A DNA stretch of 64,000 nt from NCBI GenBank assembly GCA_963693305.1, contig OY855906.1, forward strand, positions 19,991,661-20,055,660, in the 5' to 3' direction. The translations under genes and the position numbers were made by a program. The DNA is from Meandrina meandrites. Lineage: Eukaryota; Cnidaria; Anthozoa; Scleractinia; Meandrinidae. The notes beneath the pieces were generated by a model that was not told where the DNA came from, searched no databases, and saw only the letters and a list, made by a program, of their open reading frames with translations. This document shows, in pieces, positions 56,204-64,000 of the stretch (positions are counted from its first letter, which is position 1; each line of letters starts with the position of its first letter).

Positions 56204-57062
56204 CCCGTGTATAAGTCGACCTTTTTTTACCTTAAAATCGGTCCAAAATATCGTCCTCGACTTATACATGGGTCAAAATTTTCGACCCAAGCACCAGTTA
56301 AACAAATTCTGCACAATTAGCATAACAATTGCTTTTATATGTCATCAAACATCATATAAACAACAGTACAGGTAACAATGTCCTTTCGCTTTGCTATCTC
56401 TAGCGTTAAATTGACAGTTCAAGTCGAAATTCCTTAAGATTTATCCGCTTAATATAAACCTGAATGCTGTAGAGACTCACTGGCACAAGGTTTGAATAAA
56501 GGGCTGACAATTTCCACTCATAAAGCTGTAAAATCCACTCGATAAAAACATCTTCGTGCACGATCTTTCTTCGCTACTTAGTAACCTGGCATGATGCAAA
56601 CACGTGTAGTTATCATTACCAGTACCTCACCAATTTTATAGCTTGGTTACCAAGTACCCCGAGCAAGCTTGGCACGTTGTTTATCAAATCGTTTTCAAAG
56701 GTTTTTGGTGGAATTTGGTGTTTTGCTTGTCTTCTAAAGCGGCTTCTATCTCTCCACAATTGCAAAGGTTTGTTTGAAATTAGTGCATTTGGTTTTTGAA
56801 GCCTGTTTCAAAAATTATGGACAAAATGCCTGATAAACGTGTGTTGCAAAAACGCTCACGTTAGTACGATAATAAACTTCACATTGAAACTTGCTGTGAT
56901 TTTTTCATAAAAGTACCTCTACCTGAAAGGAAATTCTAAGAAACACAAGGTTAGTTTTCCAGGAAGATTCTTACCCAGAAACGAAAAAATCGTAGTTTAT
57001 GGCCTCAAAAATAGGGGGTCGACTTATACACGGGATCGACTTATACTCGGGTAAATACGGTA
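56202..57062. mobile_element. pogo/Tigger-like TIR element, copy 2, in tandem
   Basis: A second copy about 90 % identical to copy 1 by eye, same orientation. Its left terminus lacks the first TACCGTATT and is fused to the right terminus of copy 1 at the shared TA (56,202-56,203). It ends in the same ATACTCGGGTAAATACGGTA at 57,062. Confidence 0.75.
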
Positions 57063-58353
57063 CATTAAGATTAATTTCCTATTGCCTTTGAACTCTATTT
57101 TTTTTTTTGACTTTACACTTGGTTCCCCCTTTCATTGGTAAAATTAATGTAAAAGGTTAGATAAATAACAATATGACTTGGTAATTTTTACTTTGACAGG
57201 CTTTTCAAACATTTGGTGGTATTTAGGGTGAATTTTCTGAGATTTTTTGATTGGGTTTAATAAGTTCGGAAATCAAACTCAATCGAACTGTCTCACACAA
57301 AGTTTTGGGTTCGATTTTTGAACTAACTAAACCCAATCATTTAATTAAGTTTGATTGAGTTTGACTAACAAACAGTTCGATCAGTAACGTCAGTCATTAT
57401 GTCAACAATTTTCCACATGGTTTCATGGTCATTAATTGTCCCCACGCTTTCATCATCATTTCCTTGCTCAACAATCTCTTTGAGAAAATGGAAAATCTGT
57501 GAACAGCTTAGGGTCTTGTACACTGCTCTGACTGCTGCCACAACCTTTCCTTCCCCTGAATTTTTTGGTGTACAGCACTGAGCCGAGGAGAATCAAGGTG
57601 AAAGGATATTTATGATTATAAGACAACGTTGGAAACCTAAAATTAAGTTACTTATTCTCACTTCAAGTGTTTACATCACATTCCAATTTAGTCACATAGA
57701 AAGATAAAAACCCCGCCGTAAGTAATCAAGCCGTTTAGTAATCAAACCCATTCAAGACCTGAGGGATCACATTCAGCTCCATTCCAGAAGTGGAATGTAT
57801 AGTATACTGAATTGCACCACATCGCCTAATCACAGCGAGACATCAAGCTAAATTGACACTAATATCGATCAATTTCAAAATCACTGGCCTGTCCACAGAT
57901 GGGTTTTTTCTCCGAAGATCATCACACTGAAATGCGCTGAGTCAGCTGTTATGCTACCTTGGAAACAGAATGCAAGAAACCAGGTTAATGTTCCTTAGGA
58001 ACCACAAAATGAGCCTAGAAGAGGCTGTGGCTATCACAAAGGTCAAGGTGTAGGTCAGACTCGTGGACAAGCAATAGGACGAAGGCAGTCACTTCAAGTT
58101 GATCGGGGAGAGGAAGACAACAAACAGGTGTGCATACTGGGTGTACAATTGCTTCACAACCGTTGGTTCTTTAACACATACCAAGTGCCTTTACCAAGTA
58201 TGTAATAAGGTTTTGAGAAATATTTAATAATGAGAACTGCTTGTAAATAGCATACTGTAGTGTATTGTTAGTAAGTAATATCGTAATTTGTAAATGTAGT
58301 ATATATCTTTCAAAACGTTTTCTTTTATTGTAACACAATCAATGCAATTAAGT
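57063..58353. other. Non-coding stretch between TIR elements
   Basis: AT-rich; includes the GATTGGGTTTAAT/AAACCCAATCATTTAATT words near 57,250-57,365 that mirror those near 54,990-55,055, and a possible minus-strand exon at about 57,400-57,590. Nothing else recognised. Confidence 0.4.
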
Positions 58354-59168
58354 TACCGTAAAAACTTGTGTACAAACCGCACTCGTAGATAAGCCGCACC
58401 CCCAAATTTCAAGCATGATTCTGAGAAAAAAATAAAAACTGGCAGAAAAATGCCCAGTTGATTGTGAAAAATGCTGGATTATGTGGACATTTCAACAATC
58501 AATCAATAAAGCCAAAGTTGATTCCTTGAGTCTTTCCGAGTGCAGGATGTACCATGAACACATAAACGGAAAACACTTCAGTCTTACCCAGAATTTTAAA
58601 ACTTTACAGAATAAACATCATTTCTGCCATCTTTGACCCTTTTGATCTTTTTCTGACATTCATTGACAGGTATTTCTTCATTCATCACAGTTTTTACATC
58701 AAATTTTGCATGATGAACAGACATGTAGTCGTTGTGTTTGTGAAAACATGTTCGTAGCTTAGTAACCAGGCACTCACTCTGACACTGGAACGACTAGTAT
58801 CCAGGCCCATTGCCAAAAGACACATAGAATGCCTGGAGGTTGAAAATTGTTCACAGACGAAAAGCGTACCTTTCGTCGCTGTTTCAAGAGAAAAAGCTTT
58901 ATCAAAATGATCAGTCTCTTGTAATTTTTGTTTGTGAGGATAGTAAAGAGCTGCTTTGTCACTTATATGGAGGGATTTTTTAGTTTTATGTGCAAAAAAT
59001 TCCAGAAGATGCAGATATGAGGGATTTATGTGGACCTGCACGGCCGTACCACCGCATCCTGTCAGATGCCCTGTTTGCATGCAATGGTCTTGTAGATATG
59101 CCGCAACAATGATTTTGAGCCAAAAATTTCGGCAAAAAAGTGCGGCTTATACACGAGTTTATATGGTA
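58354..59168. mobile_element. Related TIR element of a second pogo-like family
   Basis: Begins TACCGTAAAAACTTGTGTAC, then AAACCGCACT. It ends AGTGCGGCTTATACACGAGT and ATATGGTA, forming about 35-bp imperfect inverted termini around 815 bp. It shares the TACCGTA start and the TATAAG/ACACGAG layout with the elements at 55.3-57.1 kb but is a different family. No coding sequence. Confidence 0.7.
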
Positions 59169-59284
59169 TATGTTGTGTTTTCTTCAGTGTAAAGCATTAT
59201 TGTGTAAGCATAGTTTTATCTAATAGTGTAAGCAATTCTTTTGTCAGTATGTAATGTAATTGTATATAGCGTTTGTTTGCATCA

Positions 59285-59930
59285 ATAAAAGAGTGCCCCC
59301 TCTGTGGCTCCAACAATTAGCTGTCCCACTGTCACGACTTCAGCAGGGCATAACAGATTTATGTTTGTACGGTCAAAAGGGTTTTGCAAAAACTGGCTGG
59401 TTGCTGGGCATATCGCCAACTCATGCCCTAAAGCAAGCTTCTGTCAAGTCACAGCTTGTGAAGGAGTTCATTCCTGCTATCTACATCCAAAAGGTGCGTG
59501 ACAAGCTAATGACAAGAGTACCAAAAATCCCCACATCAGCTGAGGGTGAATCATCAAATCAAGCACGTGTTCAAGATGTTTTAACTGGCTACATTTAAGG
59601 GAATAACAAATCTTGCAGTATAAGCGACAGCCATCAAACATCTGCTTCTGGTCTTGCAGCGATCCCTATAAAAGTGAACGCACCAGACCACAAAAAGACA
59701 GAGAGTGCGTACCCATTCTTACATAATGGCTCCAACACTTCTTTCTATTCTGAAGAACTCGCTACACAGCTAGGCACGTCAGCAAGGGAAACCCGCTATC
59801 ACTACCACAATGGAAAAGGAGAACAGCACAGCCGAAAGCCTTGAGGTCAGCTTGGAAGTGCTTGATATAGAGGAAAACATTGTCAAACTACCGGTTGTGT
59901 TTACCAGACCAAGTTAACTGTTTCATTGCA
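59285..59930 (+). pseudogene. BEL/Pao gag-protease fragment, second copy
   Basis: 59,300-59,500 encodes a knuckle-type segment (VAGHIANSCPKASFCQV) followed by HSCYLHPKG, typical of BEL/Pao gag C-termini. 59,650-59,830 encodes a degenerate aspartic-protease core (FLHNGSNTSFYSEELATQLG, in which the DTG/DNGS triad has become HNGS). Frameshifts and stops separate the two. It is a different lineage from the 45-50 kb element, as the protein sequences differ strongly. Confidence 0.6.
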
Positions 59931-60049
59931 AAATGTAGCAAAACAAGAAGGTTTAGATCTATCCCCTTACCTTGCTGGTGTGGTCAGTTCTTTGATCCAT
60001 TTGGCAGCCGTAATAATTACAAACTGATCGATGTTACAAAAGTAACTTA

Positions 60050-60725
60050 AAGCTAATATTCAGGATGTGTTCACTGACATCGATGAACAGAAGGCAAGCT
60101 TCAAGAAAGCATACTGGACCCAAAAGGGTCCAGACTCACACATTTCTTATGGCTTGTCCAAGATGCATAAAGAAGAGTTGGCCATTCGGCCAATACTCTC
60201 TGTTACAAACACCTAAAATCATTTGCTAGCGTGATGGCTTGACGACAAATTTAAACCCCTGTTGTGCAATCAATATACAGTGACAGACACATTCCACTTT
60301 GCCGATGAAGAATGAGGGTCAAGATCAAAAGCGGAAAAACTTTTGTTTCGTGTGTCACCTCATTGTTGACAAATGTACCTTTGGAGAAAACAATACAGAT
60401 CTTAGCTGAAAAAGCCTTTGCCCAGGATTGGTTCAACGAGACGCACAGCTTGAACCTCTCTAAAATGGACTTAATCAGCCTCCTTCAAGCAGCTACGAAA
60501 AACAAGCTTTTCTAGTTTGATGTTGCTTTATACGAACAGACAGATAGAGTCACTATAGGTTCTCCCCTTGGCCCATTGCTGGCAAATGTCTTCATGTGCT
60601 CGATTGAGGAAAACCTTGAACAACACAGTCAACTTCCATGGTATTACCAGAAGTACCTTGATAACACCCTGACCATAATGCCCAATAGGGTGACCGAAAA
60701 TTGGGCAGCAATAAATCTTTCCTAG
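60050..60725 (+). pseudogene. Penelope-like reverse transcriptase fragment
   Basis: Degraded frames encode, in order, SYGLSKMHKEELAIRPILS (near 60,150), FVSCVTSLLTNVPLEKTI (near 60,340), the GSPLGPLLANVFMCSIEE block (near 60,560) and YYQKYLDNTLT, where the catalytic YxDD is altered to YLDN. This succession is characteristic of Penelope-like elements. No GIY-YIG endonuclease was seen downstream, and multiple stops occur. Confidence 0.65.
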
Positions 60726-61700
60726 TTTTTTGTATTTCATTTACGGGAGTGATATTATTTCTCTGCTACGCAAGCTATCATAAGAGCTTGACCAAAGTAA
60801 GTTGTCATTATCTTTTCTGTCTCACATGATCTATTTGTAACTTTTCTTATCGTGTCTATTGGTTAATTTAAGTGATTTCACTAGGCTTTGTTATGAGCTA
60901 GTATATCAAATGTACAATAGGTTTTCTCTGTTACTGCTTTTTAGCTCAAACCACACAAAACCACAGACAAACACACTTGTATAGTCACTAATGCTATCAT
61001 GCAGTTTGCTACCTCTGCAAGAATAAACATCATTTGGATCAATTTGCTGTTGTTGTTGTTGTTGTTGTTGACACTGTACATTTGATATTTGTGCGTTCAG
61101 AAAGGCTCCTAGTGCTGCCCAGTGACGACCATTTAAGGACACAGGGCCTACTGGTTAACTTCCCAAGAAGGGAGATTTGTGTCTGTGTAACAATTGGAGA
61201 GGTAGTTTGCTTATCTTTGTTAGATAATTTGAGAAAGGACAAGGGATGCTCTTGAGGGCAGACTCCAGGATGAACAAGCAGGGTTTTGCAAGGAGAAATA
61301 ATGCTGCGACCAGATAGCTACACTGAGAATCATGGTGAAGTAGAGCTGTCAAGAAATTTTTAGATTTATTGTGTGACATTTAGTATGATAAATTATTTGC
61401 ATTATGTAATGTTTTTGTGATTTCAATGCAGACAATAGAACCAATGAAACAGTCCATTATCATCGCTGTCTAGGAATTGGGGTGTTGTGTGTCAGTGATA
61501 ATAGAAGACCAACCTAGAAATTATTCACTCCGTGATCAGAGAGTATTGTAACTACAGCAAAATAAACCAAGAAGTGTGAAGTACAGCCTGGTGTTTTTGG
61601 CACTTGCAACACAGCGGCACCTCCGACAGGACCAAGGAAACCGTTTAATTGGCCAGGAAGCCAAAATAGAGAAACACAAGACCAACATTGGATGTAAATT
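60726..61700. other. Non-coding stretch with (GTT)n
   Basis: AT-rich, without credible coding sequence. It holds a (TTG)8-9 microsatellite at about 61,046-61,070, which also explains poly-Gln/Val/Thr reading frames here. Confidence 0.6.
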
Positions 61701-62640
61701 AAAACTCCTTTTTTATTGGGTAAAACACACGATGTATTAGAATCTGGAAATGTGCTTGCAATTAACTGCCATCACCAAGCTCCGAGTACCATAGTCAACC
61801 AAATAGATATCCTACAGCCACAAGTTGAAGAAAGGTCTAAAGAGGGCCATTCCAAAATGGATATCACAAAGCAGAGCCCAGAGATTGAAAACCATGTCAC
61901 ACAAGTTGATATTAAAGCAACACATATAAACAAACATTTTGGCTAGCATTAGATCAGAAGAGGACTTCAAAGTTAAAGAGACTGAAAAGGAGTCTTAAGT
62001 GAAGGAGTGCAAAGATCAGCTTTAATTCAACTGCACACAACTTGAGCAGAAACTAGGATATGAGCGAAAAGTAGAAGAAATGAAGAAGAACTACACAACA
62101 AAGACAAGCAAAGCTAAAACCAGCTTTCCCACCAAGGGAGTGCGCACTAAGTTAACTACATTAACAAATACAGAGCTCAATGGTTCCCATACAGATTGGC
62201 TCTGTTTTTACGAAGCAGAAATCCACAAATGTAGTGACATGGTGGGGGTAACTAATTTTGCCTCCCTTAAAGATCTGTTAGAACCTTAAGTCAGTGTGGG
62301 AATAGATGGTCTCCCTTGCTCAAGTGAGGGTTTGAGCAGGCTAAGAACATTCTAAGGACCAAGTATGGTAAAATGTGTGAAGTAGTCAATGCATACATCC
62401 GAAATCGTGGGGTGACTAAATATGTTTAACACCCAATTAGACAACGCACTTCCTAGTAGATGTGTTTACTGCAACAGCACTGATCCCAGGCCACATGAAT
62501 GTACCAAAGTCTCCGATTCAGACAAAAGGCCGACGATTTTCTTGAAAAACCCATCCTGCTTTATGGATGACAGCGATGAGACACTGCCTACCTGCACATC
62601 ATCCTAGAAAACAGTGAGTGCCCCAAAATCAGCACCACAG
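61700..62640 (+). pseudogene. BEL/Pao gag fragment, third copy
   Basis: A DUF1759-like gag segment (ELNGSHTDWLCFYEAEIHKC near 62,180; GFEQAKNILRTKYGK near 62,335) and a knuckle region (CVYCNSTDPRPHEC near 62,465), with stops and shifts between. Upstream 61,720-61,950 is a charged, helical frame compatible with the gag N-terminus. No protease or RT follows. Confidence 0.6.
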
Positions 62641-63028
62641 AACATCGGTGAGTGGGAAGAGAATGGGATCCTGTAGCAAGTTACACAAAGTTGGGCTAAA
62701 CTTTCATTTCCCCTGGTAAAGAAATTGACATCACCAGTATGCTCCTCACACAAATGTTAAGAGATGACTTTGAGTCTAACCATGGAAAGCAAATTACAGT
62801 ATTGTGCAACATGAATGCAAAGGAATTTTGACAAAATTCCTCTCTTTTCCAGGCGTTTTCAAGATTGGTTCATGCTGTTTAAGGAACTGGAGGAAAGGGA
62901 AACTCTTGCATGTGGGTTAGTGAGGCTAAGCCTACCAAAAGAAGTTTGCAGTGTGAAAGAAAAGAAAGTTAAAAAGCTCAAACGAGGAGAGAGTTTGGAA
63001 AAAAGGACAAAATAGGCGAATTCAAGAC

Positions 63029-63515
63029 ATGTTATGTACTACAAATAACTGCCTAAGTAACAAAGCCCCACCCAGCATTAAGAACCTAGTCTCATTAAGA
63101 AGTTGTAGTTACAATCTTAGGGGTGAAAATATGCTGGCCTTGCCAAAAGTAAATACCACCAAGTACGGACTAAAGTCATGGCGCTACTTTGCTACAAAAA
63201 TATGGAACGACCTACCAAATGAAATCAGGGCCACGGCTGGTAAAAATGAATTTGTCCGAAGGATACGCACTGTAAATTTTTAAACTCTTTAGCCGAGTAG
63301 ATGTAAATTGTTTTTTTTTTTATATATATATATATAACATTCTTAACATAGTAGACATTTTAGATTTAGATTATATATTTTTACATTCTCATAGTTTCTA
63401 TTTTAGTTTTCTTTTATCTGTTATTTTAGTGGAACATCTGTAAACTAGCTATTCTAGCTAAGCATGTTTCCCACTTTAAATAAAGTATTGTATTGTATTG
63501 TATTGTATTGTAAAA
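63029..63515 (+). mobile_element. LINE 3' end fragment with pentanucleotide tail
   Basis: 63,029-63,283 encodes the C-terminus of a LINE ORF2 (KSWRYFATKIWNDLPNEIRA). An AT-rich 3' UTR with (TA)n at 63,321-63,336 follows, ending in five or six copies of TTGTA at 63,486-63,512. It belongs to a different family from the LINE at 18.4-21.8 kb, which ends in GTAT repeats. Confidence 0.72.
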
Positions 63516-63526
63516 AAGGAAACCTG

Positions 63527-63740
63527 ATACATGACATGGCGTGACCGAAAACCAGTAAGTGTTCTGGCTACCACTCCCACAAGTAAAAGAGATGAACATA
63601 TTGTCCAGCGCTCTGTTTAGATCACTGGAAAGTGGGAGAAGAAGGGCATTGCTCAACCTGGGGTAATTCACCTATATAACACTTACATGGGCGGCGTAGA
63701 CTTGTCAGACCAAAAGGTTCTTTCATATACTGCAAAGTAA
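63527..63740 (+). pseudogene. piggyBac-like transposase fragment
   Basis: One frame encodes MTWRDRKPVSVLATTP and, after a TAG at about 63,618, VIHLYNTYMGGVDLSDQ, the conserved block around the third catalytic Asp of DDE_Tnp_1_7 transposases. The rest of the transposase is missing on both sides. Confidence 0.65.
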
Positions 63741-63789
63741 AAGAGCCCTTAAATCCAGGATGAGCACCTAGACATAGCGGCATCCTAGA

Positions 63790-64000
63790 TATTAGATTCC
63801 ATTGTTGCAGATTGTACAAAAGCGCAGTGTTTTGCATTCATCGCCAACAAGTCTACAGATGTTGGATTGAAGGAACAAATTTTGTTGTGTGCTCAGATCA
63901 TTGACAAGAATGAGGCTACAAGCACTGTGTACAGGAAGATTTCCTCAGATTTCCTTACCAAGTTTTTAGCTGCCTTGAATGAAATTGCCATGCCCGTTGA
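63790..64000 (+). pseudogene. hAT-type transposase fragment (runs off right edge)
   Basis: An open frame to the window end reads FIANKSTDVGLKEQILLCAQ and then a charged helical stretch. The pattern D-x-STD-x-x-x-KEQ-(L/I) is typical of the first catalytic Asp region of hAT transposases of the ZMYM/DUF4371 type. Continuation lies beyond the window. Confidence 0.5.

Noticed and set aside
61034..61255. Poly-Val/Gln/Thr frames around 61.05 kb
   Set aside because: Produced by the (GTT)n microsatellite.

Overview
The window is animal DNA: AT-rich, with intron-containing genes (GT-AG introns of 100-700 bp) and densely packed with mobile elements. The element mix (BEL/Pao, P-element/THAP transposase, Polinton, Penelope-like RT, pogo-like TIR elements, a tRNA-headed SINE) fits a cnidarian, most likely a stony coral or anemone. 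That placement rests on recalled resemblance; no search was run. I see no convincing single-copy host gene. The best candidate is a weak minus-strand gene at 12.6-13.3 kb.

Layout. (1) 1-11,295: right-hand part of a Polinton/Maverick-type element. It holds a capsid gene, packaging ATPase, five small virion-type ORFs, an integrase (+), and a protein-primed type B DNA polymerase plus a Cys-rich ORF (-). It ends in a 170-bp hairpin. The copy is dead: its capsid gene carries a 1.86-kb TIR element, the integrase is frameshifted, and the polymerase has two stops and a frameshift. (2) 11.3-16 kb: mostly non-coding, with a HARBI1-like nuclease remnant. (3) 16.1-23.6 kb: a broken P-element transposase gene containing a hairpin repeat and a LINE 3' fragment; the LINE itself contains a 2.6-kb TIR element (three-level nesting). 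(4) 23.8-43.0 kb: a giant composite bounded by ~2-kb inverted repeats. It encloses two divergent multi-exon genes: a plus-strand DUF7869-like putative DDE transposase with about 15 exons, and a minus-strand coiled-coil protein of about 15 exons with a Tudor/chromo-like C-terminus. Both carry disabling mutations. This is the most interesting part of the window. (5) 43.1-45.2 kb: a decayed C2H2-finger gene and a tRNA-derived SINE with a 13-bp target duplication. (6) 45.2-50.0 kb: a BEL/Pao retrotransposon with a 995-bp MITE in gag and an internal deletion in pol. (7) 50-64 kb: a graveyard with a Myb/SANT-like coiled-coil gene, pogo-like TIR elements, further BEL/Pao gag-protease pieces, a Penelope-like RT, a LINE tail, a piggyBac fragment and a hAT fragment.

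Two elements (532-2,393 and 18,656-21,241) share the terminus GTGACCyTCCACGGGAAAAC but carry quite different subterminal palindrome arrays. A third, decayed end of the same kind lies near 54.9 kb. They appear to be one superfamily whose subfamilies differ in their putative transposase-binding arrays.
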